This document shows positions 45,256 to 54,885 of a stretch of DNA of 64,000 nucleotides, one piece after another. This stretch comes from Carboxylicivirga sp. M1479. GTDB taxonomy: Bacteria; Bacteroidota; Bacteroidia; Bacteroidales; Marinilabiliaceae. The notes under the pieces are model-generated. The model was not told where the DNA came from, did not search any database, and saw only the letters and a program-made list of their open reading frames with translations. Numbering within the stretch: the stretch's first letter is position 1; the number at the start of each line of letters is the position of its first letter. The stretch covers positions 52,759-116,758 of the forward strand of contig NZ_VKDE01000011.1 in assembly GCF_007097485.1 (NCBI RefSeq). The letters run 5' to 3'. Made by a program: the position numbers and the translations under genes.

Positions 45256-46809
45256 ATGAATTATAAAAAATTAAAGAAAGCAAGAGTGATCATATCGCTC
45301 TTGTTTTTTGCGTTGACAGCGTCATTGTTTTTGGATATTTATGAGCGCTATGCCAATGATACAGTACACGAAATTCTATTTCTACAGTTTGTGCCATCCT
45401 TAATGAAATTCATTAGTTCATTGGCAATCGGCGCAATTGGCTTCCTCATCATCATTGCCATAAGTGCATTTGTGGGTCGTTTTTATTGCAGCGCTATTTG
45501 TCCTTTGGGAATACTTCAAGATATATTTAGTTGGATTGCCAAAAAACGATCATCTAAAAAGTTTTTTTATAAGAAAAAAAGAGCCTATCCAATACTACGC
45601 TATTCGCTCCTTGGCCTTAGTGCTGTTGCCTTGATTTTTTCTTTTTCAAGCATTATAACACTTCTTGATCCTTATAGTAATTTTGGTCGTATTATGACTT
45701 ATTTACTTAGGCCCATTTTGGTTGTGGCCAATAACGGAATTGCTGCCTTGTTGCAACAGGTAGAAGTATACAGTCTGCATCCTGTAAAATTGGTTATGGC
45801 GCCATGGTTCATATTTTTATTAACCCTTGCTACATTCATTACCATTGGGTATATGTCGTACAAACGAGGACGTTTATTTTGTAATACCATTTGCCCCGTG
45901 GGAACATTCCTGGGTCTATTCTCGAAAATATCGTTCCTCAAAATCCAATTCGATGTGGATAATTGCACCAAATGCGGCAAGTGCATTGGAGAATGCAAGA
46001 GCGAATGCATTGATTTAAAAAACTTTTCCGTGGACCACTCACGTTGTGTTGACTGTTTTAACTGTTTAGCAGTATGTGAAGATTCAGCTCTTAAGCTTAG
46101 CACGCCAGGTAGTAAAACAACAACACAAGGCGATAAAAGCAGGAGAAATGCCATTGCAACAGGAGCAGCACTACTAATTGGGCAAAAAGTTTTAGCAGAT
46201 ATAAAACCAAGCAAAGATACCTCCAAGCTAATTGAGGAAAAGCGAGATCATCCAGTTGCACCTCCTGGGGCATTGAGCATAGAAAGGTTTAACGACATTT
46301 GCACAGGATGCGGCTTGTGCGTGGCAGCATGCCCTACCCAAGTTCTACAGCCTGCAGTAATGCAATACGGTCTAAAAGGCATGATGCAGCCCCACATGGA
46401 TTATATTTCATCGGGCTATTGCAACTTCGATTGCAGAGGATGTGGCCAGATATGTCCTACAGGTGCCATTTTACCGATTTCAATTGAAGAAAAGCAGATT
46501 ACACAACTAGGCAAAGCGGTGTTTGTTAAAGAAAACTGTGTAGTTTATACCGATGGTACAGATTGTGGTGCTTGCTCAGAACATTGCCCTACCAAGGCCG
46601 TTAATATGGTGCCATACGAAGGCAATTTACTAATTCCTGAAGTTGATCAATCTATTTGTATTGGTTGTGGGGCTTGTGAGCATCCTTGTCCTTTAGACGC
46701 TCCTTATAAGGCTATTTATGTGAATGGAAATGCTGTTCATCAGGCAGCAGAAAAACCAAAAGAAGAAGAGCAGACCACCGCGCCTGTAGAAGAAGACTTT
46801 CCGTTTTAA
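45256..46809 (+). CDS. NapH/NapG-like membrane polyferredoxin fusion
   Basis: A 517-residue redox protein. The N-terminal ~225 residues are a NapH-type membrane domain with helices and two CxxxCP motifs (FYCSAICPLG at 77-85, LFCNTICPVG at 208-216). Two ferredoxin clusters follow (C237-C251 and C264-C274). A twin-arginine-like stretch plus hydrophobic segment lies in the middle (SRRNAIATGAALLIG, residues 295-309), then further [4Fe-4S] motifs (C349-C359, C389-C400, C437-C444, C468-C478) as in periplasmic NapG. This reads as NapH and NapG joined in one chain. It partners the Tat-exported DUF362 protein just upstream. Confidence 0.82.
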   Translation: MNYKKLKKARVIISLLFFALTASLFLDIYERYANDTVHEILFLQFVPSLMKFISSLAIGAIGFLIIIAISAFVGRFYCSAICPLGILQDIFSWIAKKRSSKKFFYKKKRAYPILRYSLLGLSAVALIFSFSSIITLLDPYSNFGRIMTYLLRPILVVANNGIAALLQQVEVYSLHPVKLVMAPWFIFLLTLATFITIGYMSYKRGRLFCNTICPVGTFLGLFSKISFLKIQFDVDNCTKCGKCIGECKSECIDLKNFSVDHSRCVDCFNCLAVCEDSALKLSTPGSKTTTQGDKSRRNAIATGAALLIGQKVLADIKPSKDTSKLIEEKRDHPVAPPGALSIERFNDICTGCGLCVAACPTQVLQPAVMQYGLKGMMQPHMDYISSGYCNFDCRGCGQICPTGAILPISIEEKQITQLGKAVFVKENCVVYTDGTDCGACSEHCPTKAVNMVPYEGNLLIPEVDQSICIGCGACEHPCPLDAPYKAIYVNGNAVHQAAEKPKEEEQTTAPVEEDFPF

Positions 46810-46851
46810 GGATGATAAAAAAGGGATAAAATTTATTTTTCAATAAGTAAC

Positions 46852-46887
46852 AAAGGCAGCTTTCATTCGAAGGCTGCCTTTTATTTA
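46852..46887 (+). terminator. Terminator between the polyferredoxin and ABCG genes
   Basis: AAAGGCAGC/GCTGCCTTT forms a 9-bp stem with a 12-nt loop, followed by TATTTATT on the plus strand. It also lies directly after the convergent ABCG stop. Confidence 0.8.
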
Positions 46888-49800
46888 TTATGGTCTTATC
46901 TTTTGTAGTCGCCTGTTAAGTCGACGTAATTTGAATGTTTCGAAGTAGCGTATTGCTCTTTTGAGAATATCGAAATACAAAGTGATATAAAAGAATACGA
47001 CACCCAACCAAATCACCAGCATATTAAATATTGGTGTTGGAATCTTCATATTAATGTAGCGTTTTTCAGGAGCATATAAATGCGCGCGCCCCAGAGCCGA
47101 AATAGGCTTTTGAAAAATTGGATGTTTCTTTTGGATAATGGCCGTTCCGGTAACAAGCATCTGCCTTAGCTCACGTTTGTTCAGCACCACCTCCTCCAAA
47201 GCTTCATTCTGGTAGGTATCCTTAAACTCTAAAAACGCTTCCTTGGAACCATATTGCGCAATAAGCTTATCAAATAGTTGATCTTTTCGGGCTTTCCCCT
47301 CTTCATACAACTTTTTACTTTCACTATCTTCATTTTTTAGAAACTCCGACACATGCGTATAAGTATCATCATCGTAAACAGTTGCATCACTTACAGCAAA
47401 AGCAATGGCAGGGTATTGAGCCATTTTATGACCAGCCAATTCTAATATCTCAGACCAAAGTAATTGAGACACATCATTCAAGTCTTCCACGTCATCTTCA
47501 TGCAAATGAAACTTACACGTTTCATTTAAGTCTTCTAACATCGGAATCAACAGGTTGCGATTATAAGAAGCTGTACTAATTTGCCTATCTGTTTCGAAAA
47601 ATAACTCTTCATAGCTGTTATTCTTAAACTGATTAACAGCCAATGCTTCATAAGACCAGCGCGATGTCATTAAATCGCCTATCCGCGGCACATATTGCTC
47701 CGATGCAATGGTTTTATGTAATTTATCGAAATTGACAATTACACCACTAAAAAGTAGTTGAGGCACCAGAATAAGTGGAATGAGCACGTAAATAGCCACT
47801 ACTGAATTTAAACCACTACTAATATTAAGTCCAACCATATTGGCAAAACAAGCCGTACTAAAAAGGATTAACCAATAACTTAATGTCAGATCTTTAATCT
47901 CCAATATATAATTACCAATTAACACAAAACTGAGGGTTTGAATGGCTGAAATTCCAAACAACACCACAATCTTACTATTGAGATAACTAAAGCGACTTAA
48001 GTTCAGAAATGATTCTCGTTGCAAGAGTCGACGATCCTTAAAAATTTCCTCAGCACTAACAATGAGCCCTAAAAACAGTGCCACCACAACTGCCATAAAC
48101 AAATAGGCGGGTATATTCACATTTTTGGCAAACACATAGGCATTATCATCAATACCATTGCCACTAATGTACTTGGTGAAAAAACCTAAAATAAGCGCCA
48201 AAATAGGGGCCTGCATCATATTTATCATCAAATATTGCTTATCCTTAAGCTTTGATAGCATATCACGTAAAAAGTAGATGATAAATTGCTGCGAACGACC
48301 AGGGATATTATATAAGTTAGCAGGCAACTTTTCCCGCTTACTATTGTGCTTGGGATCTTTCCATTCGAATTTTGTCTCAAAATTCTCAAGATAATGCTCG
48401 TACCATTCTTCGGGCGATACCTTACGCTGACGAATAAATTTACCATTTGGATTTACCATACGAGCTTCAATTATCTGCAGTGGCTGTTCGGTTTGAACAT
48501 TACCACACACATAACACTCTTTCTCTTCTGGATTTACATACGAGGCCTTTTGCTTAAAATAGGTGATGGCATCCATGGGATTGCCATTGTAAATAATACG
48601 CCCACCTTTATCAATTAATAAAAGTTTATCAATGAGCTTGTATAAATCACTACTTGGCTGATGGATGTTGATAAATACCAACTTACCTTTTAATGTTTGT
48701 CGTTTCAACAACAGCATTACCTTTTCCGAGTCCATGGATGAAAGACCTGAAGTAGGTTCATCTACAAACAGTACTGATGGCTCACGAATTAGCTCCAAGG
48801 CAATGTTCAAACGCTTGCGCTGTCCACCACTCAATATTTTATTCAAAGGCGAGCCCACTACCAAGTCGCGTGCTTCTACCAAATCAAAATCATTAAGGGC
48901 CTGCTCAACCTTTGAAGTTAACTCTTCCTTATCAAAATGGCTAAAACATAGGCGCGCATTGAAGTAGAGGTTTTCAAAAACTGTTAATTCTTCTTTCAAC
49001 AGGTCATCCTGTGGCACATAACCGATCACACCTTGCAGTGCTTCAGCATCCTCGTGCAAATCAAAGCCATTGATATGAATACGGCCTGAATCATTCTTCA
49101 GATTACCGTTAAGCACATTGAGCAAAGTTGACTTACCCGTTCCGCTACCTCCCATAACAGCCACTAACTGACCTGAGCGGCCTGAGAAACTAAAGGGATG
49201 TACACCTAACTGGTTATTCGAAAACTTGTAAGATATATCTAAGGCACGGTATAATATACGAGCACGCCCTGCACGTGTAATAAAATTCTCGGCTACCCTG
49301 CCATAATAAACAGGAGGCATACGCGAAGTTTTTATCACCGCTCCAGGACGAAGCGCCATTATCCTATTCTGCTGAATGATGTGACCATTCAGGTATAAAT
49401 TTCGATTACCAGAATATTTAAAAAACAGGAAGTTTATGGCTTTTATATGTAACACCCACACATATACCTCTTGCTTTAGGTTAAAGATGTGCTTAATATC
49501 TTCGTGTGGTTTTTCTTTTTGTCCACTAATGAGTAATATTTGCTCCTTGTTCTCAACCTCCAATGGATGCATCAAAGCAAAGGTTCGTAGATTAGCGTAA
49601 TCCTCCTCTTCCAAATGCAGTTCTTTGGCTAAGGTATCAGTAAACAACTGCTCCTCATCCGAAACTTGTTCATCTCTAATGATGAAGTTAAGCATCAGTC
49701 CAACCAAAGCATATTTGGTAATCTGCTCAAGCTCAAGGTTTAACTCATTACAAATTTTCTTCAGTTGATCAAGATTATGAATCGTTTGCTGATCTCGTTC

Positions 49801-50007
49801 ATCCTGATCCTGACTATATGAAAGTTTGTGATATTCTGCCACATAATGCTCGTATCGCTCAATCGCATCCTCCACAAAATCCTTACTTAAATTTCGCAGC
49901 AGGAAGTTCTTGACCTCAATAGAGCCATCACCCGTCTTTTGCTCCTCCTGTTGGTCGGTAAGAAGAGCAAATATTTGCATCAGAGCATCCAGAAATAGTT
50001 CACTCAT
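46888..50007 (-). CDS. Large ABCG-type transporter with N-terminal TerB-like region
   Basis: A 1039-residue fused ABC transporter. Residues ~1-170 are a helical acidic region resembling TerB. A FHA-like/pilot segment follows (NRNLYLNGHIIQQNRIMALR), then the ATPase with Walker A GGSGTGKST, signature LSGGQRKRLNIALEL and Walker B SVLFVDEPTSGLSS. After a CYVC cysteine pair come about six membrane helices of the ABC2 type (ILALILGFFTKYIS onward), split by a ~200-residue soluble insertion before the last helix. The arrangement matches the ABCG half-transporter order (ATPase first). The substrate is unknown. No partner gene is adjacent. Confidence 0.88.
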   Translation of the reverse strand: MSELFLDALMQIFALLTDQQEEQKTGDGSIEVKNFLLRNLSKDFVEDAIERYEHYVAEYHKLSYSQDQDERDQQTIHNLDQLKKICNELNLELEQITKYALVGLMLNFIIRDEQVSDEEQLFTDTLAKELHLEEEDYANLRTFALMHPLEVENKEQILLISGQKEKPHEDIKHIFNLKQEVYVWVLHIKAINFLFFKYSGNRNLYLNGHIIQQNRIMALRPGAVIKTSRMPPVYYGRVAENFITRAGRARILYRALDISYKFSNNQLGVHPFSFSGRSGQLVAVMGGSGTGKSTLLNVLNGNLKNDSGRIHINGFDLHEDAEALQGVIGYVPQDDLLKEELTVFENLYFNARLCFSHFDKEELTSKVEQALNDFDLVEARDLVVGSPLNKILSGGQRKRLNIALELIREPSVLFVDEPTSGLSSMDSEKVMLLLKRQTLKGKLVFINIHQPSSDLYKLIDKLLLIDKGGRIIYNGNPMDAITYFKQKASYVNPEEKECYVCGNVQTEQPLQIIEARMVNPNGKFIRQRKVSPEEWYEHYLENFETKFEWKDPKHNSKREKLPANLYNIPGRSQQFIIYFLRDMLSKLKDKQYLMINMMQAPILALILGFFTKYISGNGIDDNAYVFAKNVNIPAYLFMAVVVALFLGLIVSAEEIFKDRRLLQRESFLNLSRFSYLNSKIVVLFGISAIQTLSFVLIGNYILEIKDLTLSYWLILFSTACFANMVGLNISSGLNSVVAIYVLIPLILVPQLLFSGVIVNFDKLHKTIASEQYVPRIGDLMTSRWSYEALAVNQFKNNSYEELFFETDRQISTASYNRNLLIPMLEDLNETCKFHLHEDDVEDLNDVSQLLWSEILELAGHKMAQYPAIAFAVSDATVYDDDTYTHVSEFLKNEDSESKKLYEEGKARKDQLFDKLIAQYGSKEAFLEFKDTYQNEALEEVVLNKRELRQMLVTGTAIIQKKHPIFQKPISALGRAHLYAPEKRYINMKIPTPIFNMLVIWLGVVFFYITLYFDILKRAIRYFETFKLRRLNRRLQKIRP

Positions 50008-50059
50008 CGTTTTTTAAAATAGGTTGGTTTGAAAGATAGTAAATTTTATGGCCACATAT

Positions 50060-50089
50060 AAAAAAAGGGAAACCATAATGGCTTCCCTT
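50060..50089 (-). terminator. Terminator of the 50113-50925 lipoprotein gene
   Basis: On the minus strand AAGGGAAGCCAT/ATGGTTTCCCTT forms a hairpin followed by seven T. Confidence 0.88.
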
Positions 50090-50112
50090 ATATGATGTTT
50101 TGAAAAATATAC

Positions 50113-50925
50113 TTACGAAACGTACTTATCGCGAAGAACAGCAACGTTTTTCTCGATAGCATCTAACTGCTCAATTGTGATACTACCTGTATCAATGCTG
50201 TTATAAATTTCCTGAAGAATTTTTAAATCATCAATAGTTGATTTAACATCTTCCTTGCTGGCGTGTACTTCCAACATGGTCATTAAAGTATTCAATGGAT
50301 CTTTCTGATTCATGATGATTGCCACCATCTCTTTGTTACTGAATGTTTGATCAGAAATATGACAAGCAATGTAAAGAGCTTCAACCCAGCTACCTGCAAT
50401 TACTAACAAAGAAACAGAACTTCTGTCATTCTTATTTAAATACTCATACGTGTTGTAGAAAGTATTAGAAATAACTTTTACTAATTCATCTTTATTATCA
50501 AGGTTATTTTCAATCGCTTGCAACAACTCTTTATCCAAGGCAGGAGAAATATCCAATTTGTCGATTAAGGATTTTGAAGCATTCATAAAATCCAAAGTCT
50601 CTTGCTGCTGACGATAAGTACTGGCATAACTTAAGTCAGCACTATAAATACCAAGGTTAATAGCTTGTGCTTTTTCGCTTAAGTATTTATCAACGTTTGT
50701 TGCAGGATTAGATAAAGAAAGAATATAAGCAGCTTCGATGCGGTTAAGCATTTCTGTTACCTCAAATGATGTTGGAAGCGGGTAAACAAACTCTCTTACT
50801 TCCTTTTCAACATTTTCTTTTTTGATTTCAGGCGCTTTGTCCTTTTTTGATTTTTTACTGTTACAAGCCGTTAACAACATTACAGCGGCAACAACAAAAG
50901 ATGCTATTCGAATAGTGCTTTTCAT
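50113..50925 (-). CDS. Lipoprotein of unknown function
   Basis: A 270-residue predicted lipoprotein: signal peptide with lipobox LLTAC (Cys21), then a Lys/Glu-rich linker (residues ~22-45) and an all-helical remainder (NRIEAAYILSLSNPATNVDK, YRQQQETLDFMNASKSLIDK). I do not recognise the family. It stands alone between a terminator and a long 496-bp divergent spacer. Likely an envelope protein. Confidence 0.7.
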   Translation of the reverse strand: MKSTIRIASFVVAAVMLLTACNSKKSKKDKAPEIKKENVEKEVREFVYPLPTSFEVTEMLNRIEAAYILSLSNPATNVDKYLSEKAQAINLGIYSADLSYASTYRQQQETLDFMNASKSLIDKLDISPALDKELLQAIENNLDNKDELVKVISNTFYNTYEYLNKNDRSSVSLLVIAGSWVEALYIACHISDQTFSNKEMVAIIMNQKDPLNTLMTMLEVHASKEDVKSTIDDLKILQEIYNSIDTGSITIEQLDAIEKNVAVLRDKYVS

Positions 50926-51421
50926 CTGATTATAGTTTTACGTTTTTGACAAACAAAACTCTCATAGAATTTTATGTGTCTAAAATTTTGGTTTCTCTTG
51001 GCATTTAATAATCCTGAACCAACCAGGATGGAACTAATAGAATCATTTACATGACAAATATTTAGTTCTTTTGTTTCTTCAGGTCAAAAATAATTGAAAC
51101 AAATATAATTGATTTTAAAAATAAATTATTGAGCCTCGCCTATAATTTAACGGATAAATTGCTTTTTGAGTGATATTTGATGATTGCATGATGGTTTTCA
51201 TCCATTATCAACAACAATTGACGAAATAAAAGCCAATACACGCCAAGCAATCAAATTAACAAAAAGATCAACTACTTTTGAACCTTATACAACCATTATC
51301 GTTTATGTTTGACTTGATACTGTTTTGGACAGATGGCAGAATCAGAATGTTGTATTAAATTAATTGATTTTGAGTCTTTTTCATAGAAGATTCGGATGTT
51401 ACCAACTTTAAAAAATTACCA
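50926..51421. other. Divergent AT-rich spacer, no gene found
   Basis: A 496-bp gap between divergent genes. No reading frame with family resemblance, RNA gene or repeat was seen. Two -7-like boxes face the lipoprotein gene on the minus strand (TATTTTTG at 51085-51092 and TATATTTG at 51100-51107), but neither has a proper -33 TTG. Confidence 0.5.
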
Positions 51422-52321
51422 ATGAAAGGTATTTTATTGGCAACAACAACTGCCGTGCTCTGGGGCATGCTTGCCATTGCATTAAAAGTAGCCCTTAATT
51501 ACTTTGATTCATACACCATTGTGTGGTTTCGATTTTTATTGGCCACTCTGATTTTAATTGGCTATTATGCCTTTAAAAAACCCCAATTATTAAAGGTGTA
51601 TAAAAAACCACCTTTATTAATGATGTTAGGTGCTGTACTTTTAGCAGGCAACTACATTGGCTATATGCAAGGGATTCATTACGCAGGACCTGCCGCCACA
51701 CAAATTATTATACAAACAGGACCAGTGATGCTGGGTATACTCGGCTTTACCATTTTTAAAGAAAAGCTAACTTTGGGTAGGGCTATTGGTTTTGGCGTGG
51801 CTACCATTGGTTTTTTAGTGTTTTACTATAACCAAATTAATGAGTTGATGGCACAAAAAGACGCTATCAATAGTGGTATTCTTTGGACATTAGGAGCTGC
51901 TTCGAGCTGGGCAGGCTACGCCTTTGTTAATAAAAAACTGGTACAGAAATACCATCCTCAGCAAATCAACCTGATTATTTTTGGTTTGCCCATACTACTG
52001 TTTTTACCCACCGTTAGTTTCGAAAGCTTTACCTATTCATACGATTGGTGGGTATGGTTACTCATGTTTGCTTTGGGTTTGAATACTGTAGTAGCCTATG
52101 GTACTTTATCGGCGGCTTTTAAGCATACTGAAGCTATTAAAATTAGCATTGTCATCATCATGAATCCAATTATTACCTTTGTTTTGCTCGAAGTTTTATT
52201 GGCTCTTAATGTGAATTGGTTTCCGATTAATAAAGTATCAACTATGGCTTACATAGGTGCCTTATTAGTTTTGATTGGCACAGTACTGGCAATAGGCCTT
52301 GCACAGAAAAAGAAAGCATAA
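51422..52321 (+). CDS. DMT superfamily (EamA) transporter
   Basis: A 299-residue inner-membrane protein with ten helices in two EamA repeats (residues ~5-135 and ~150-290). Typical segments are TTAVLWGMLAIALKVALNY, the IQTGPVMLGILGFTIFKEKL junction and GAASSWAGYAFVNKKL starting the second repeat. Members export amino acids, sugars or metabolites; the substrate is undecided. It is followed by its own terminator. Confidence 0.9.
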   Translation: MKGILLATTTAVLWGMLAIALKVALNYFDSYTIVWFRFLLATLILIGYYAFKKPQLLKVYKKPPLLMMLGAVLLAGNYIGYMQGIHYAGPAATQIIIQTGPVMLGILGFTIFKEKLTLGRAIGFGVATIGFLVFYYNQINELMAQKDAINSGILWTLGAASSWAGYAFVNKKLVQKYHPQQINLIIFGLPILLFLPTVSFESFTYSYDWWVWLLMFALGLNTVVAYGTLSAAFKHTEAIKISIVIIMNPIITFVLLEVLLALNVNWFPINKVSTMAYIGALLVLIGTVLAIGLAQKKKA

Positions 52322-52350
52322 GTATCAATTACAGAAACATTGCAGTATTT

Positions 52351-52385
52351 AAAGCTTGGGTATAAATTATCCAAGCTTTTCTTTA
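52351..52385 (+). terminator. Terminator of the DMT transporter gene
   Basis: AAAGCTTGG/CCAAGCTTT stem with an 11-nt loop, followed by TTCTTT. Confidence 0.8.
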
Positions 52386-52413
52386 TAGAAATTGCACGCT
52401 AGCGCAAGCTATT

Positions 52414-52827
52414 TTATCGCCCTCGACGCCGAATTAATACAATACCATATTCCTTATCAATAAACTGAAAATATTGATAAAGAGTGAAGTTAAAATCAAG
52501 CCCATAATCAACAGTTTGATCATAGGGTATGTTAGTCTCATAGAAGTCACCATAACGTAAAGGGTCTGAATGACGAATGTTCCATTCGACACAATAACGG
52601 TAATTCCAATTGGCATAGTAATCGTTGGAATAGTAACTTTTAGGATAGGGCTGCGAGACAAGAAAGGACTCAAAACGAGCATCAAATACGACTAATTCGT
52701 ACTCTGTAGAGTCAATACTTTCAACATTCACTTTTTGGGAGGGCTCAGGATCACTTACTGTCGCTTTTTGCGAACTACAGGCAAAAAGCAAGCAGGATAA
52801 AACGAATATGATTAGAAAACTCTTCAT
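52414..52827 (-). CDS. DUF6146-like lipoprotein
   Basis: A 137-residue lipoprotein with lipobox LFAC (Cys17). The mature part is tyrosine-rich with the stretch ESFLVSQPYPKSYYSNDYY and an ending YFQFIDKEYGIVLIRRRGR, features I associate with the Bacteroidota DUF6146 family of unknown function. It stands alone on the minus strand. The family name is from memory and not checked. Confidence 0.65.
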   Translation of the reverse strand: MKSFLIIFVLSCLLFACSSQKATVSDPEPSQKVNVESIDSTEYELVVFDARFESFLVSQPYPKSYYSNDYYANWNYRYCVEWNIRHSDPLRYGDFYETNIPYDQTVDYGLDFNFTLYQYFQFIDKEYGIVLIRRRGR

Positions 52828-53139
52828 AATAAGGAGGATTAATTACTACTCTACAAGTTACACAATTTTCGAGCCATAAGATGATGTATTTTTCCACTCA
52901 TTCATCCAATGGTTAAAAATACTTAAGAGCCTGATAACATAGATACAAAGCAAGTCTGGAAGACTGGGGTGACTTTCAGTTTTACTTTCAAATCCAATCG
53001 TTAAAAAGTGTTTTATTTCAGATTTGTTTTAAATACGAACAATCTTCTTAATAATCATTAATAAACGCTTGTATCCATCCATATTTTTCTATTTTTGCAG
53101 CCATTCAATAAAGAAAAATATCTATAAATATATAATGTC
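52828..53139. other. Divergent spacer carrying the CoA-transferase promoter
   Basis: A 312-bp divergent gap. Apart from the promoter at 53069-53097 no gene, repeat or RNA was seen. Confidence 0.5.
53069..53097 (+). promoter_or_regulatory. Promoter of the CoA-transferase gene
   Basis: TTG at 53069-53071 and TATTTTTG at 53090-53097, 18 bp apart. The start codon is 42 bp downstream. Confidence 0.65.
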
Positions 53140-54447
53140 ATGAGTTATAAAGCGATATCGGCAGAAGAGGCTGTAAAAGTGATTAAAACGGGCGACCGTA
53201 TTCACCTTAGTAGTGTGGCTGTAACACCACATAAATTAATTAAGGCAATGGTTGACCGTGGCCGTAACAAAGAATTTTATGATGTAAAAATTCAGCATAT
53301 TCACATTGAGGATAAAGTAGATTTCGCTGATCCTGAGTTTGAAGGTGTATTTGTATCGGAGCAATTCTTCGTTGGTGGAAACTTACGTAAGCAAACTCAA
53401 GCTGGTTATGCCGACTACATTCCTGTGTTTTTGAGCGAAACTCAGAAGCTAATGCGAGAAGGTGTATTAAAGGTAAATGTAGCCATGATTATGTGTTCTA
53501 CTCCTGACAAACACGGTTATGTTTCTTTAGGTACATCAGTTGACGCTACGCGTGCTGCTGTTGAATGTGCCGATATTGTGATTGCTGCTGTTAACCCTAA
53601 CGTACCACGTGCATGGGGTGATGCTATCTTCCACATGGATGAGATAGATTACTTTGTTGAGGACAACAGCCCGCTTTACACACACGACATGGGAGCTTTA
53701 ACAGAGATTGATACAGCTATTGGTAAGAACGTAGCTGAATTAATCGAAGATGGTGCATGTTTACAAATGGGTATTGGCGGTATTCCTAACGCTGTATTAG
53801 CACAGTTAGGTAACCACAAAGACTTAGGTGTACACACTGAGATGTTTGCCGATGGTATTCTTCCTTTGGTTGAAAAAGGAATTGTAAACGGTAAACGTAA
53901 GCAGATTGACCAAGGTAAAATGGTGGCTTCATTCTTAATGGGATCACAGAAACTTTACGACTTTATTGATGATAACCCAATGGTTGCGATGATGGATGTG
54001 CGTCACACTAACAGTGTAAACGTTATTCGTCAAAACGACAAAGTAACTGCTATCAACTCAGCCTTAGCCATTGATATCACTGGTCAGGTTTGTGCCGATT
54101 CAATTGGTACAACTCACTATTCAGGTGTAGGTGGTCAGATTGACTTCATCCGTGGTGCTGGTTATTCAAATGGTGGTTTACCTATTATTGCTATGCCATC
54201 GGTAACAGCTAAGGGATTATCTAAAATTGCTCCTACCTTAATGGAAGGATCAGGCGTTGTAACAACACGTGCTAACATGCACTGGTTTGTAACAGAGCAT
54301 GGAGCAGTTAACTTGTATGGTAAAACAATGCAAGAGCGTGCTAAGCTAATTATGTCAGTTGCTCATCCTGATCACCAGGAACTGCTTGACAAAGCAGCAT
54401 TCGAACGTTTTGGCTCTCACTTCCACTATGTGAATCCAAACATTTAA
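53140..54447 (+). CDS. Acetyl-CoA hydrolase/transferase family protein
   Basis: A 435-residue cytoplasmic CoA-transferase of the family that includes 4-hydroxybutyrate and butyrate:acetate CoA-transferases. The catalytic glutamate is Glu234 in GVHTEMFADG, where the thioester intermediate forms. The glycine-rich LQMGIGGIPNAVLAQLG loop (residues 208-224) and the C-terminal GGQIDFIRGAGYSNGG are characteristic. It probably moves CoA between acetate/propionate/butyrate-type acids in fermentation or acid reuse. Codons favour a strongly expressed gene, and it has a good promoter and terminator. Confidence 0.9.
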   Translation: MSYKAISAEEAVKVIKTGDRIHLSSVAVTPHKLIKAMVDRGRNKEFYDVKIQHIHIEDKVDFADPEFEGVFVSEQFFVGGNLRKQTQAGYADYIPVFLSETQKLMREGVLKVNVAMIMCSTPDKHGYVSLGTSVDATRAAVECADIVIAAVNPNVPRAWGDAIFHMDEIDYFVEDNSPLYTHDMGALTEIDTAIGKNVAELIEDGACLQMGIGGIPNAVLAQLGNHKDLGVHTEMFADGILPLVEKGIVNGKRKQIDQGKMVASFLMGSQKLYDFIDDNPMVAMMDVRHTNSVNVIRQNDKVTAINSALAIDITGQVCADSIGTTHYSGVGGQIDFIRGAGYSNGGLPIIAMPSVTAKGLSKIAPTLMEGSGVVTTRANMHWFVTEHGAVNLYGKTMQERAKLIMSVAHPDHQELLDKAAFERFGSHFHYVNPNI

Positions 54448-54478
54448 TAGACCAGACTATTAAATATATATACAAGGG

Positions 54479-54506
54479 GTCATCCGTTATGGATGACTCT
54501 TTTTTT
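54479..54506 (+). terminator. Terminator of the CoA-transferase gene
   Basis: GTCATCC/GGATGAC hairpin with a GTTAT loop, followed by CTTTTTTTT-like T-run. Confidence 0.85.
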
Positions 54507-54622
54507 GTGCTTAAATAACGTGGTTGTCTTGGCATTTGGGTCAGGTGATGACTTATAAAAACAGAAAGAGGCCGACCTAACACTAAAACCGACCTCTCCC
54601 ACTTATCACACACTACTTAATA

Positions 54623-54885
54623 ACCTGAGTTCGGTGAAAATTTAAGAGCTCAGATTTCATTAAATGATTGATATACAATCTAAATTTTTGAGGCATAGTA
54701 AACTATGGCGATTAAATTTAGGGCAGTAGATCGATTATTTAATGAAAAGATTAATGTATCCACTTATAAACATCGGTTTTCTGCGTCATATTCGTTCGAC
54801 ATAGCCCGCTATGCCTTCACAAATAGTCCTTAAAACTCAATATTTATAAGCGATCTGAGCAATAAATTTTACGTCGAACTCAGGT
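54623..54885. mobile_element. Fold-back (MITE-like) element with 5-bp target duplication
   Basis: A 263-bp non-coding element. Its ends are ~33-bp imperfect inverted repeats beginning ACCTGAGTTCG (54623-54655 and 54853-54885). Direct repeats TAATA flank it (54618-54622 and 54886-54890). Inside are two nested stem-loops: one with outer arms 54655-54672/54730-54747 and apical CATAG-TAAA-CTATG (54694-54707), the other with arms 54763-54773/54840-54850 and apical CATAG-CCCG-CTATG (54800-54813). It carries no transposase. It ends at the GH115 stop codon. A full-length relative elsewhere in the genome would supply the transposase. Confidence 0.7.

Noticed and set aside
45699..46226. 175-codon minus-strand frame opposite the polyferredoxin gene
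   Set aside because: Antisense to well-conserved cysteine motifs; no start context or homology pattern.
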